Shown in pieces: positions 35,488 to 44,630 of a DNA stretch of 64,000 nucleotides. Under the pieces are notes generated by a model. It did no database searches. It saw nothing but the letters and a program-made list of their open reading frames with translations, and had not been told where the DNA came from. A program made the position numbers and the translations under genes. Each line of letters starts with the position of its first letter. Position 1 is the stretch's first letter. The stretch is from an uncultured Candidatus Saccharibacteria bacterium (lineage in GTDB: Bacteria > Patescibacteriota > Saccharimonadia > Saccharimonadales > Saccharimonadaceae), in assembly GCA_945873065.1 (NCBI GenBank), contig CAMCBN010000001.1:212534-276533 (forward strand), read 5' to 3'.

Positions 35488-35967
35488 ATGGCTTACATAG
35501 TAGTTTTGTTGGCTCTGATGACACTTTCGTTTGTGGTGGTTTATCTCATGAAACGACGCAGTGGGCTTTTAATATTAGCTTTGACTGCTGGTAGTGTTCT
35601 ATCTAACCAGTGGAGCGAGCAAATCTCACAGTATATTATCCTTTTGGGCATGAATGTCACCCAGGTGGTGACAATAGGTGTCGTGACGATTATTTTGACT
35701 ATTCTACCTATGTTGCTAATTATGAAAAGTGCAAAGGTAAGTAGTGGTCGACTTCAATATGTCCTACATGCTGCGTTGTGTGCGTTAGTGATGGTTTTAT
35801 ATGCAGAGAAATCTCTACGCCCCGTATTGGCTACTGATACGCTTGCAAATCAGATAATAAGTGGCGTTGAAATATACAAAATGCCTATATTGACATTTTG
35901 TCTTATCATAGCGATTATTGATGTTACGAGTTATTCTTTTCGGACAGGTAAAAAACGTAATAATTAG
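35488..35967 (+). CDS. Hypothetical membrane protein
   Basis: 159 residues with four to five hydrophobic helices and a basic C-terminus (FRTGKKRNN). The pattern of a short first helix, RR loop and then SVLSNQWSEQISQYIILLG is somewhat CvpA-like, but I cannot assign it. Own leaderless promoter between dnaJ and tRNA-Lys. Confidence 0.7.
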   Translation: MAYIVVLLALMTLSFVVVYLMKRRSGLLILALTAGSVLSNQWSEQISQYIILLGMNVTQVVTIGVVTIILTILPMLLIMKSAKVSSGRLQYVLHAALCALVMVLYAEKSLRPVLATDTLANQIISGVEIYKMPILTFCLIIAIIDVTSYSFRTGKKRNN

Positions 35968-36081
35968 GTGTGGTTTCGGTATCTAAAGAATTTCTAGTTA
36001 GATGATTAACCTAACTTGTTATTTTATGGTGAATTATAAAAAATAACAACCCCCCGAGTGGAGAGTTTAGATATCCATTTA

Positions 36082-36158
36082 TGGAGGGCCCACCGAGGCT
36101 TGAACTCGGGACACCCTGCTTAAAAGGCAGGTGCTCTAACCAACTGAGCTATGGGCCC
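36082..36158 (-). tRNA. tRNA-Lys (UUU)
   Basis: On the minus strand: acceptor GGGCCCA/TGGGCCC, D arm AGCTCAGTTGGTTAGAGC, anticodon stem CCTGC/GCAGG with loop CTTTTAA (anticodon TTT), T loop TTCAAGC, discriminator T and encoded CCA. Confidence 0.97.
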
Positions 36159-36170
36159 ACAGCCTCTGCA

Positions 36171-36200
36171 AGTATAGCACTGCATATACGATAATGTCAA
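36171..36200 (-). promoter_or_regulatory. Promoter of tRNA-Lys
   Basis: TTGACA, 18-base spacer, TATACT on the minus strand, 12 bases before the tRNA; a full consensus promoter. Confidence 0.82.
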
Positions 36201-36252
36201 GAAAAGCAATAAGGGTAAAGTTAACGACAGTTTAGTATTAGACAGACCTGCT

Positions 36253-37716
36253 GTGGGGTGGTTTAATATAATTATGATATGGTGGCGTACGCCAGTTCAT
36301 GCGACCTGGCATTTCACGGTGCTTTGTTTCGGTGTGATTGGTGGTGTAGCGTTCGCTAGATGGTGCCCGAATGTGGCTTGGGAGTGGCTAATCATTGCGT
36401 TAGCGATGGTGGGGTTTGTCGTGTATCTACCATGGCGAATTTGTCTTGTCGTTATGATCATAGCTGGTAGTATAATTGGCTTAGTGCGTGGTGGAGTAGA
36501 GCAGCGTCAGCAGCTTATATATAAAGACTTTTTCGGAAAATCTTTGCAGATAACAGGAGTAGTCCAAGATGATCCCGAACAGCAAAGTTCAAGCCGTACG
36601 ACTGTGCAGTTAAGAGACGTTGTATTAGCAGAAAAGTCTATGCCCGGTGTTGTGTGGGCAAGTATTATAGGACGTATACACGATGCTCGGCGCGGTGATC
36701 GAATAACGATTGTTGGCAAAATGGATGCCGGTTTTGGAAGTTTTGCGGCGGTACTGCGTAGTGGAAAAATTAAGCGAATAGAGCACCCACAACCTGGTGA
36801 TGTGGCTCTGCAGATGCGGGATTGGTTTGCTGCAAATATTAGTCAAGTAGTGGATGGACAAGCAGCTAGTTTGGGAAGCGGTTTTTTGTTGGGTCAAAAA
36901 CGCGCGTTGCCTCATGATACGCAAGAGGCACTCAGAACTGTAGGTCTTACTCATATAATAGTAGCTAGTGGGTATAATTTAACGATTTTAGTGCGATTAA
37001 CTCGTAGGCTATTTGCAAAAATATCGCGATACACTGCGGTGGTGAGTGGGGTGGCACTAGTGCTTGGGTTTATTGCAATTACCGGGTTGAGCCCCAGTAT
37101 GGTACGAGCAGGTATGGTGAGCTTATTGAGTTTATGGGCATGGATGTACGGTAGATCCTTCCATCCAGTGACCTTACTTAGCTTTGTTGGCGCAGCGACG
37201 GTGTTGTACGCTCCGTACTATGTTTGGGGAGATGTTGGTTGGATGCTGAGTTTTGCGTCATTTGCGGGAGTGATGATTTTGGCGCCACTTTTACAGCGGT
37301 ATTTTTTCGGTGAAGTAAAACCCTCAACAATACGGCAGGTTGTGGGTGAGACTCTTGCAGCGCAGATGATGACGTTACCGATAAGTATACTAGTGTTTGG
37401 CCAAATGTCACTTATAGCGTTAGTGGCTAATGTATTGATCGTACCATTTGTGCCATTTGCAATGGTGTTAACTTTTTTGGCGGGTATCGGTGGGGCTATG
37501 CCTATGGTGTTATCATTTTTGGGCGTGCCAGCACAGTGGTTACTTGATATGATGTTGTGGGTTGTGGATTGGTGTGCCGCATTGCCATGGGCGAGTATTG
37601 ATATTACATTACCCTGGTGGGTTATTTGGCTGTGGTATGGTGGGTTAGCGATTTTGTGTTGGTGGCTACAGAAAACTACCCAGTATAAACTACGTCAAAG
37701 TTCAGTGGTAGAATGA
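36253..37716 (+). CDS. comEC: ComEC/Rec2 family DNA uptake channel protein
   Basis: 487 residues. An N-terminal helical pair and an OB-like domain (LQITGVVQDDPEQQSSSRTT, RGDRITIVGKM) are followed by the competence domain with about eight helices, including SGFLLGQKRALPHDT, THIIVASGYNLTILV and SPSMVRAGMVSLLSLWAW. The C-terminal metallo-beta-lactamase domain of longer ComEC proteins is absent. It should pass single-stranded DNA across the membrane; the type IV pilus genes in this window could supply the capturing fibre. Start uncertain: GTG at 36253 or ATG at 36274; a TATAAT at 36267-36272 is too close to serve the latter in the usual way. Confidence 0.88.
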   Translation: MGWFNIIMIWWRTPVHATWHFTVLCFGVIGGVAFARWCPNVAWEWLIIALAMVGFVVYLPWRICLVVMIIAGSIIGLVRGGVEQRQQLIYKDFFGKSLQITGVVQDDPEQQSSSRTTVQLRDVVLAEKSMPGVVWASIIGRIHDARRGDRITIVGKMDAGFGSFAAVLRSGKIKRIEHPQPGDVALQMRDWFAANISQVVDGQAASLGSGFLLGQKRALPHDTQEALRTVGLTHIIVASGYNLTILVRLTRRLFAKISRYTAVVSGVALVLGFIAITGLSPSMVRAGMVSLLSLWAWMYGRSFHPVTLLSFVGAATVLYAPYYVWGDVGWMLSFASFAGVMILAPLLQRYFFGEVKPSTIRQVVGETLAAQMMTLPISILVFGQMSLIALVANVLIVPFVPFAMVLTFLAGIGGAMPMVLSFLGVPAQWLLDMMLWVVDWCAALPWASIDITLPWWVIWLWYGGLAILCWWLQKTTQYKLRQSSVVE

Positions 37717-37774
37717 TGATTTGTCTGTATGCTACAATGTAGACAAAGAATCATAGAGGAGAATAGTAACAAAG

Positions 37775-38479
37775 ATGTCAGGACACAGCAAGTGGGCTAC
37801 AACTCACCGGCAAAAAGCAGTTGTTGATGCTAAGCGTGGTGCGGTATTTACAAAGATTGGTAACATGATCGCTATTGCAGCACGTGGTGGTACAGATCCT
37901 GCGACAAATTCAAGTTTGGCGTTAGCAATAGAAAAAGCAAAAGCTGCCAATATGCCGAACGCTAACATACAGCGTGCGATTGATCGTGTCAATGATAAAA
38001 ATGCGGCAGCCTTAGAAGAAGCTGTTTATGAGGGGTATGGCCCAGGCGGCGTTGGAATTATTATCGAAGTAGCTACTGATAACAAAAATAGGACATACCC
38101 AGAAGTGAGAACTGCTTTAACAAAAAATGGTGGTACGATGGCCGACGCTGGTAGCGTGATGTTCCAATTTACACGTAAGGGGGTTATCCGTGTAGCGGCA
38201 ACTGGTGAAGATGCGCTATTACAGATTTTAGATGCTGGTGCTGAAGATGCTGTCGAGGAAGATAATGGCATCACTGTATACACAAACATGAAGGAGCTAG
38301 CAAAGGTGCGCACGGCATTAGTTGAGGATGGATTAGTTGTCGAGGACGCTGAGTTGCAATATGTACCAAATGTGACAGTGCCAGTTGACGATGAAGAAAA
38401 AGCGCGTAAATTAGCTAAGGTGCTGGACGCACTCGAATCGTTAGACGACGTAACTAACGTCGCGACTAATGCTGCTTAG
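37775..38479 (+). CDS. yebC: YebC/PmpR family protein
   Basis: 234 residues, starting MSGHSKWATTHRQKAVVDAK as nearly all members do, with EAVYEGYGPGGVGIIIEV and the acidic DAGAEDAVEEDNG segment. Members are DNA-binding regulators or help translation of difficult sequences (the roles differ between subgroups). A GAGGAGA ribosome site precedes the ATG and a TACAAT box lies further upstream. First gene of the yebC - ruv region, a common bacterial arrangement. Confidence 0.95.
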   Translation: MSGHSKWATTHRQKAVVDAKRGAVFTKIGNMIAIAARGGTDPATNSSLALAIEKAKAANMPNANIQRAIDRVNDKNAAALEEAVYEGYGPGGVGIIIEVATDNKNRTYPEVRTALTKNGGTMADAGSVMFQFTRKGVIRVAATGEDALLQILDAGAEDAVEEDNGITVYTNMKELAKVRTALVEDGLVVEDAELQYVPNVTVPVDDEEKARKLAKVLDALESLDDVTNVATNAA

Positions 38480-38514
38480 ATAAAATTATAGAACAATTGT
38501 TCTAAATCCTTATG

Positions 38515-38543
38515 CTTGACCACGTAATAGTCGAGGTGCATAA
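38515..38543 (+). promoter_or_regulatory. Promoter of the lamin-tail surface protein gene
   Basis: TTGACC, 17-base spacer, CATAAT, followed by a short leader with AGGAG before the ATG at 38565. Confidence 0.5.
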
Positions 38544-38564
38544 TTTGTGTCTAGGAGACATAAT

Positions 38565-40322
38565 ATGCAATGGTTACAAGGAATTATCCATAGGACAATA
38601 CTTTGTGCAGGTGCTATATGTTTGTTGTTACCAGATGTTGGGGCTGTTACTCCAACATCATATACATACTCCAATACAGACACCCCGGTTATTACCGCGG
38701 GTGATTTTTTGGGTAAATATGTAACGGCAAACCAGGCATTGGCGCAATATATAAATACAAACAAAACACAAGCGGTTGCGCAGTTAGGGCAAGACTCGCG
38801 TATGATAAGCGCTATACAAGTAGCGCAACTTGGAGTAAGTATGGTCGAACTTCACAATACATCTCGTGAGTTTAGTTCGCTTGATGGGGTTATGTTACAG
38901 ATTACAACGGTAGCTGATCAGACTGAATACGGATGTTCGGTAGCGCTTCATGGGTATATACCACCGCGTGCGTCAGTACAGTATTACCATCCGGATGTAG
39001 CGCCGCAAAACATGGCTAGGCTGGATGGGTGTGCTGCCATTCCTGATGGCGCCAGAGCTACTGAATATCAGGTCACTCTAGAAAAATCTGGTGCGACTAT
39101 TGATCAAATAAATACTTCGTCCGAAGCAGTTGCGATAGGCTCAACATGGGAAAGAAAAAGTCGAACAACACGGACAGGTACCTTCACGACAGACTTTCAA
39201 CCACGAGTGGGTGACACACCAGCAAGTGCACCATACGAATTGCCACCAACTCCAGACGTGCAAGTTATTGAAGTATTACCGAATCCAAAATCGTGCGTTG
39301 AAGTGGCAAACGCCTGTCGACCATATGTCAAATTGTATAATAACGGTAGCCAGCCAGTAAATTTGGCTGCTTATCGCTTACGGAGTGGTAGTCCAGAGAC
39401 GCGGAGCACTGCGAGAAATACATCATCACTTGCTGGAGTGATAGCACCAGGACAGACGATTGTCATCGATGCTCAGGCTGATGGTACTGATTTGAGAATT
39501 AACAAGAGCACTGGCAACCTCTGGTTTGAGGATCAACATGGATTGACCTCATACCCTCTATTGATAGATACATATAGTGGTGCTGGCAAGGCAGCCAATA
39601 AGGGCAAAAGCTGGGGGAAGAGTCCGCAGACTGGTGTATGGGGTTGGACGACGCCAAACCCTGCTAGTCCAGAGGTCTTAGTGCCAGAGCCAGATAAGCC
39701 AGCACAGCCAAACAAACCGATGCCAAATCGACCAGGCCTTAAACCGTGTCCGGCTGGCAAGGAACGCAATCTGGAGACTAATCGTTGCCGAACCATCAAA
39801 CAGAGTGGTAGCTCAAGCAAGAAGAAAAAATCTTCAACAAATCAATCACGCAAAACTGCAGCATGCAACCCGGGTTATATACGTAATCCAACAACGGGTA
39901 GGTGCCGTAAAATAACAGCGACTAACAGTAAACAGGTAATATGTAAGCCTGGCCAATACCGAAATCCTGCCACTGGCCGGTGCCGCGCGCTCGCTGGTGG
40001 TAAAACGACAGCAATATGCAAAACAGGATATTATCGTAACCCAGCCACTGGTAGATGCAAGAAGTTAGGCGGCTCCACTCGTAAACTTGCTCCATGCAAA
40101 CAGGGCTGGGAGCGCAATCCTGCTACGAATCGGTGTCGTAAAATAACAGCGAAAAGCAAGATGCCAACTGCTGGATACAAAGTAGAAAACTCGCCAAGCC
40201 CGCAATCGTCAATGGTCTGGTGGGCAGCTGGTGGTATTGGTATATTGGCGGTTAGTTATGCTGGTTGGGAGTGGCGTAATGAGATTGGACGATGGTTACG
40301 CCGTGTTCTACATATAGGGTAA
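38565..40322 (+). CDS. Secreted lamin-tail-domain protein with five Cys repeats and C-terminal anchor
   Basis: 585 residues. Signal peptide (HRTILCAGAICLLLPDVGA), a region of about 190 residues without known match, a lamin-tail domain at about 225-345 (VQVIEVLPNPKSCVEVANAC, YVKLYNNGSQPVNLAAYRLR), a Pro-rich linker, five tandem repeats of the form C-x2-G-x3-RNP-x-T-x-RC[RK] (about 39748-40150), and a final membrane helix followed by a basic tail (RRVL). The repeats have two Cys each and probably form a disulfide-stabilised stalk. The start at 38565 is set by AGGAG 7 bases before it. Likely a surface adhesin or appendage of an episymbiont; this is inference. Confidence 0.72.
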   Translation: MQWLQGIIHRTILCAGAICLLLPDVGAVTPTSYTYSNTDTPVITAGDFLGKYVTANQALAQYINTNKTQAVAQLGQDSRMISAIQVAQLGVSMVELHNTSREFSSLDGVMLQITTVADQTEYGCSVALHGYIPPRASVQYYHPDVAPQNMARLDGCAAIPDGARATEYQVTLEKSGATIDQINTSSEAVAIGSTWERKSRTTRTGTFTTDFQPRVGDTPASAPYELPPTPDVQVIEVLPNPKSCVEVANACRPYVKLYNNGSQPVNLAAYRLRSGSPETRSTARNTSSLAGVIAPGQTIVIDAQADGTDLRINKSTGNLWFEDQHGLTSYPLLIDTYSGAGKAANKGKSWGKSPQTGVWGWTTPNPASPEVLVPEPDKPAQPNKPMPNRPGLKPCPAGKERNLETNRCRTIKQSGSSSKKKKSSTNQSRKTAACNPGYIRNPTTGRCRKITATNSKQVICKPGQYRNPATGRCRALAGGKTTAICKTGYYRNPATGRCKKLGGSTRKLAPCKQGWERNPATNRCRKITAKSKMPTAGYKVENSPSPQSSMVWWAAGGIGILAVSYAGWEWRNEIGRWLRRVLHIG

Positions 40323-40404
40323 ATATAAAAAGGCCAGCGTATTGGGTTCGCTTGGGTATAATAATCTATATAAGCCCGAGAAAGAAGGAAGAGTGATTTG
40401 ATGA

Positions 40405-40410
40405 TATACT
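40405..40410 (+). promoter_or_regulatory. -10 box for ruvC
   Basis: TATACT, 6-base gap (AATTGG), GTG at 40417. Confidence 0.6.
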
Positions 40411-40416
40411 AATTGG

Positions 40417-40917
40417 GTGAGAATTATTGGTATTGATCCTGGTACAGGTATTTTGGGGTTCGGCGTGGTCGACGTCTACAAAGGAAAAATAACCTTGGTA
40501 ACGGCTGGTGTGATAACAACTCCGGCGCACACTCCAACACCCGATCGACTGCATGAAATATTTGATGGCTTGACAGACATAATCTCTGAGACGAAACCTG
40601 ACTGTATGGCTATTGAGAAATTATTTTTTGCACGTAATATTACAACAGCGATGAGCGTTGCAGAAGCGCGTGGCGTCGCTTTGCTGACGGGTAAGCAGGC
40701 CAAACTACCGATACATGAGTATACACCATTACAAATTAAACAATCAATCACTGGATATGGTAAAGCTGATAAAAAACAAGTACAGGAGATGGTGCGTCAA
40801 CAACTTGGTTTACGCGAGGTACCAAAGCCAGATGATTGCGCTGACGCATTGGCTGCGGCGATCATGTGTGCTTTCACAATGCGACAAAACCGATACACCA
40901 AGGCTCTAAAACGATGA
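40417..40917 (+). CDS. ruvC: Holliday junction resolvase RuvC
   Basis: 166 residues. GIDPGTGILGFGVVD holds the first catalytic Asp, AIEKLFFARN the catalytic Glu, and KPDDCADALAAAI the last two Asp residues, giving the full RuvC tetrad. Cuts Holliday junctions made by RuvAB. GTG start fixed by the -10 box. The next gene has its promoter overlapping this stop codon. Confidence 0.96.
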   Translation: MRIIGIDPGTGILGFGVVDVYKGKITLVTAGVITTPAHTPTPDRLHEIFDGLTDIISETKPDCMAIEKLFFARNITTAMSVAEARGVALLTGKQAKLPIHEYTPLQIKQSITGYGKADKKQVQEMVRQQLGLREVPKPDDCADALAAAIMCAFTMRQNRYTKALKR

Positions 40918-40923
40918 TATAAT
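40918..40923 (+). promoter_or_regulatory. -10 box for the PBP gene
   Basis: TATAAT directly after the ruvC stop, 7-base gap (ATAAGGC), ATG at 40931. Confidence 0.62.
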
Positions 40924-40930
40924 ATAAGGC

Positions 40931-43384
40931 ATGCAGTTATCTCGAGGAAGAAAACAACCATCAGCCCGCATGGGTCGCTATGCCAACCTAGGTGAGGTGC
41001 GCCAAACTCTGCCAAGACGCCGGTGGCAACACAAGCATTGTTTGTGGTTTTGGAATCTGAGCCGTGGTAAAAAAATATTTGTTATTTTATTACCGGTCTT
41101 ACTTTTTTTGATCCTCGTGCCTATAGGTACTTATATGTACTATGCACGTGATATCAAGGATCAAGAGCGCTTGATGAATCGTAATAACACCGGTATTGTG
41201 CTCACCGATGCAAACGATAAACTGTTCTATAGTGTGGGGCGAGCTGAGCATCGCAATATGGTTAAGTTGGCAGATATTTCTGACAATATGAAAAATGCCC
41301 TGTTGGCTAGTGAAGATAAAGATTTCTATAAACACAGTGGATTTAATCTGTTAAGTATTTTTCGGGCAGCTATTAGCCGACATGGTGGTGGATCAACCAT
41401 TACTCAACAGTTAGCAAAAAATACGATTTTGAGCAGTGAACGTAGCTTCATGCGCAAATATCAAGAGGTGTTCGTTGCGTTGGCGATTGAGCAAAATTAT
41501 ACCAAGGATCAAATTCTCGAGATGTATCTAAACTCTATATACTATGGTGAAGATTCTTTTGGTATCGAAGAGGCAGCTAAGGTTTATTTTGGCAAGACAC
41601 CAAAGCAATTAACTCTAGCAGAAAGTGCAATGTTAGTAGGGCTGCTACCTGCACCGAGTGCTTATTCACCCATCAGTGGTGATCCAAAACTTGCCAAAGA
41701 GCGACAAACTACAGTGCTATCTCGTATGGTAAAAAACGGTATGATTACTGAACAGCAAAAACAGACCGCGCTTGCTGAACAACTTGCTTACGCCAGTAAA
41801 CCAGACGCAATCGATTCTGTGGCACCACATTTCGCGCAAATGGTGATAGGACAGCTAAGTGAAAAATTTGGTAGTTACGAAGCGGTTATGCGATCTGGTT
41901 ACCAGGTGAAGACTACGCTTAGCATTGATGTCCAAAAGGTGCTGACAGACTCAATTAACAAACGAATCAGTTATATTAATAGATATGGCGGTAGTAATGC
42001 TAGCGGTGTAGTGATTGACCCAAAGAACGGTGAAATACGTGCTCTCGTGGGGAGTGTCGACTATAATAATGCTGACTGGGGTAAGGTAAATATGGCTACT
42101 TCACCACGCCAGCCTGGTAGTAGTTTTAAACCGATTTATTATGCGGCGGCTTTAGCAGATGGTAATATTACGCCAGCGACAATTTTCAATGACAAGTTGA
42201 CTGATTTTGGTGGTTATGTCCCATACAATGCATCACGTACGTGGTATGGTAACGTGTCGACACGTAAAGCACTGAACTGGTCGTTGAATATACCTAGCGT
42301 GATGGTTATGCAAAGGTATGGCATAAACAAGTCCGTTCAAGCAGCACGTAATCTAGGTATCACGACGATTAATGATGAAGTTGCCCAAAAGAATGGTCTA
42401 TCGCTAGCACTTGGTTCGGGGGAAGCTCGTCTGACAGAAATGACAAATGCTTACGCTGCGTTCGCTAATCAAGGGCTACGTTATGATTTGGGTCTAATCC
42501 AACAAATCAGCGATAAATATAATCACAAAGTTACTTGGCCAAATCGTCAACAGCATCGAGCTATCAGCGAAGGTGGGGCATACTTAATCTCAAACATATT
42601 ATCTGATAACACTACGCGAGCACGTATATTTGGGTCTACCTTGAATGTGAGAAACCATACCGTTGCAGTGAAGACCGGTACTACCAACGACAATCGTGAT
42701 GCTTGGACGATAGGTTATACACCGCAGTATGCTGTTGGCGTATGGGTTGGCAATAACAATAATGAAGCTATGCGAATGGGCGGTAGCGATATGGCTGGAT
42801 CGATTTGGCGTTTAACTATGACTGAACTTTTGAGTGGGCTACCAAACGCGCAATTCACGATACCTAGCAATGTTGTTCAGCGACAAGTTTGCGCAAGTAA
42901 TGGTGGGCTGGCTACAAGCGATAACTACGGCACGTACAAAGAATATTTCTTATCTGGTGCTCTACCGACGGAGCAGTGTAATACCAAGCGCACCAAGATA
43001 GAGGTCTGTAATCTGAGCGAAAAGAAGTTAGAGTCAATCTACGAAGATGATTTTGATAGCAAAAAATATTCAAAGAATACGTCAGATTGTAAGAAAACCG
43101 CTACGAAAATAACCGTATGTGACCTTACGCAAAAGAAAATCATTACTATAGACGAAGACGCATTTGACAGTACTAAGCACTCGCGAAGTACGACAAATTG
43201 TGTTTCGCGCGGTAATACTAATAGAGGTGGATCTTCAGATGATGGTTCTTCTGGTGATAGCGACTCGGATGGTGGTAGTGAATCTCCTAACATCGGCGGA
43301 GGGGGAGGAGATAACAATACTCAACCTATTGCGCCAAATCCAGGTCGTCAAATCACACCTATGGTGCCAGGTAGTAATCCATGA
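40931..43384 (+). CDS. Class A penicillin-binding protein (transglycosylase/transpeptidase)
   Basis: 817 residues. Basic cytoplasmic tail, membrane helix (IFVILLPVLLFLILVPIGTY), GT51 domain with SEDKDFYKHSGFN (catalytic Glu) and GGSTITQQLAKN, then a transpeptidase domain with catalytic Ser in PGSSFKPIYY (SxxK), a serine-containing middle motif (SLN) and KTGTTNDNRDAW. After it come two tandem Cys-bounded repeats of about 35 residues (around 43005-43205; VCNLSEKKLESIYEDDFDS and VCDLTQKKIITIDEDAFDS) and a Ser/Asp/Gly-rich tail. Builds and cross-links peptidoglycan. The stop overlaps ruvA by 4 bp. Confidence 0.95.
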   Translation: MQLSRGRKQPSARMGRYANLGEVRQTLPRRRWQHKHCLWFWNLSRGKKIFVILLPVLLFLILVPIGTYMYYARDIKDQERLMNRNNTGIVLTDANDKLFYSVGRAEHRNMVKLADISDNMKNALLASEDKDFYKHSGFNLLSIFRAAISRHGGGSTITQQLAKNTILSSERSFMRKYQEVFVALAIEQNYTKDQILEMYLNSIYYGEDSFGIEEAAKVYFGKTPKQLTLAESAMLVGLLPAPSAYSPISGDPKLAKERQTTVLSRMVKNGMITEQQKQTALAEQLAYASKPDAIDSVAPHFAQMVIGQLSEKFGSYEAVMRSGYQVKTTLSIDVQKVLTDSINKRISYINRYGGSNASGVVIDPKNGEIRALVGSVDYNNADWGKVNMATSPRQPGSSFKPIYYAAALADGNITPATIFNDKLTDFGGYVPYNASRTWYGNVSTRKALNWSLNIPSVMVMQRYGINKSVQAARNLGITTINDEVAQKNGLSLALGSGEARLTEMTNAYAAFANQGLRYDLGLIQQISDKYNHKVTWPNRQQHRAISEGGAYLISNILSDNTTRARIFGSTLNVRNHTVAVKTGTTNDNRDAWTIGYTPQYAVGVWVGNNNNEAMRMGGSDMAGSIWRLTMTELLSGLPNAQFTIPSNVVQRQVCASNGGLATSDNYGTYKEYFLSGALPTEQCNTKRTKIEVCNLSEKKLESIYEDDFDSKKYSKNTSDCKKTATKITVCDLTQKKIITIDEDAFDSTKHSRSTTNCVSRGNTNRGGSSDDGSSGDSDSDGGSESPNIGGGGGDNNTQPIAPNPGRQITPMVPGSNP

Positions 43385-43959
43385 TTGCACACATCTCTGG
43401 CACGGTAGCAGAAAAATTCAACGGTTTATTGGTGGTTGATGTTCATGGTGTGGGGTATGAAGTCAACGTGGCGAGCGGCGATTTTGATGCGGTAACGCTA
43501 GATAAAGACATTAAGCTTTACACGTATCATCACATACGCGAGCAAACAGAGGAGTTGTTTGGATTTTCATCGCTCACGGCGAAAAAATTGTTTGAAATGC
43601 TAATCACCGTGCAGGGTGTTGGTCCAAAGGCGGCGTTGGCGATTTTGAGTCTTGGTGATGCCGAAGTAGTTCGTAGTGCTATCGCGAGTAGTGATACCTC
43701 CTTTGTCCAAAAAGCAGCTGGCGTTGGCAAAAAAACTGCCGAGCGAGTAGTGGTGGACCTTAGCGATAAAGTTGGTTTACCAACGAATTATAGCCGCGAG
43801 CACGAGTCAATTCAGACGGAGCTAAATACTAGCGATGAAGCACTTGAGGCTTTGATGGCACTCGGCTATACATTAGCGGATGCCACCAAAGCGCTGGAAC
43901 ATATTGATAAAAACTTACCAACTGCTCAGAGGGTAACACAGGCGCTAAGAACACAGTAG
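43381..43959 (+). CDS. ruvA: Holliday junction DNA helicase subunit RuvA
   Basis: 192 residues: OB domain (MIAHISGTVAEKFNGLLVVD), helix-hairpin-helix pair (LITVQGVGPKAALAIL and AAGVGKKTAERVVVDL) and the C-terminal RuvB-contact helices (DEALEALMALGYTLADATKA). Binds four-way junctions and loads RuvB. ATG overlaps the PBP stop (ATGA). Confidence 0.96.
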   Translation: MIAHISGTVAEKFNGLLVVDVHGVGYEVNVASGDFDAVTLDKDIKLYTYHHIREQTEELFGFSSLTAKKLFEMLITVQGVGPKAALAILSLGDAEVVRSAIASSDTSFVQKAAGVGKKTAERVVVDLSDKVGLPTNYSREHESIQTELNTSDEALEALMALGYTLADATKALEHIDKNLPTAQRVTQALRTQ

Positions 43960-43965
43960 TTATGG

Positions 43966-43971
43966 TATAAT
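43966..43971 (+). promoter_or_regulatory. -10 box upstream of the HIT gene
   Basis: TATAAT, 6-base gap (TACCGC), then an ATG at 43978 that is in frame with the HIT gene but 29 codons before the Shine-Dalgarno start. Confidence 0.6.
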
Positions 43972-43980
43972 TACCGCATG

Positions 43981-44013
43981 AATGGCACTCAAATACCTAT
44001 CCAATGTGCCATT
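43981..44013 (+). promoter_or_regulatory. Hairpin in the HIT gene leader
   Basis: AATGGCAC (43981-43988) pairs with GTGCCATT (44006-44013) across 17 bases, beginning one base after the upstream ATG. It could hide that ATG or the leader; regulatory role is speculative. Confidence 0.3.
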
Positions 44014-44064
44014 AAGCAGAAGAAGGGGCTCTTATTTGTTTTAATTTCGAGCAGGAGAAATAAA

Positions 44065-44532
44065 ATGATGCCACATTGTGAAATTTGTAGCTTTTTACCT
44101 ACGCAACAGCTTGGCACACCGGATGTACTCATGCAAACTGATCGCTGGGTGGGGGTGCTAGACCGCAACCAAGGTTATCTTGGTAAGTCATTTGTCACGT
44201 TGCGTCAGCATAAAGGTTCGATCGCTGAACTAGACGATGTTGATTGGCGAGAATTACACCAAATCATGCGCGCGTTGGAGGTGGCGCTAAAAGCAGCATT
44301 CAGTATGGACGTAGCTAATTGGGAGTGCTTGATGAATAATGCAGCTAAAGCCGGTGAACCGACACACGTGCATTGGCATTTATTTCCACGTTATGTGAAT
44401 GGCACGAGTTTTCAAGGCGAGGAGTTCCCCGACCCAAAGTGGCCACGCCATTTAGAAAAACCTATCCATCCAGTCAGCGAGGAGCTCTTCCAAGCGATAG
44501 GCGATGCGTTGCGGGCGCAAATCAGACCTTAG
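44065..44532 (+). CDS. HIT family nucleotide hydrolase/transferase
   Basis: 155 residues. MPHCEICSFLPTQQ at the start, then THVHWHLFPRY with the His triad HxHxH. HIT enzymes act on dinucleoside polyphosphates or nucleoside phosphoramidates. Start at 44065 has AGGAG 7 bases ahead and gives the usual Cys-x-x-Cys opening; an in-frame ATG at 43978 directly behind a -10 box would add 29 poorly conserved-looking residues, so two forms are possible. Confidence 0.88.
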   Translation: MMPHCEICSFLPTQQLGTPDVLMQTDRWVGVLDRNQGYLGKSFVTLRQHKGSIAELDDVDWRELHQIMRALEVALKAAFSMDVANWECLMNNAAKAGEPTHVHWHLFPRYVNGTSFQGEEFPDPKWPRHLEKPIHPVSEELFQAIGDALRAQIRP

Positions 44533-44630
44533 TTGATAAATGGTGAAAGGGTGTATGATTGGGTAATCATAGGCGATCCAGGAGGCCCTGGGTCGTGTTT
44601 TATACCGGTGTTTGACTAGATGAAGGTTGT

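Noticed and set aside
40340..40416. Partial inverted repeat near CTTGGG...CCCGAG before ruvC
   Set aside because: Arms are short and imperfect and lack a T-tract; not enough for a terminator or operator call.
44560..44600. AGGAGG and CCAGG/CCTGG palindrome between the HIT and HD genes
   Set aside because: The AGGAGG is followed only by a six-codon frame and the palindrome has a 5-bp stem; likely chance.
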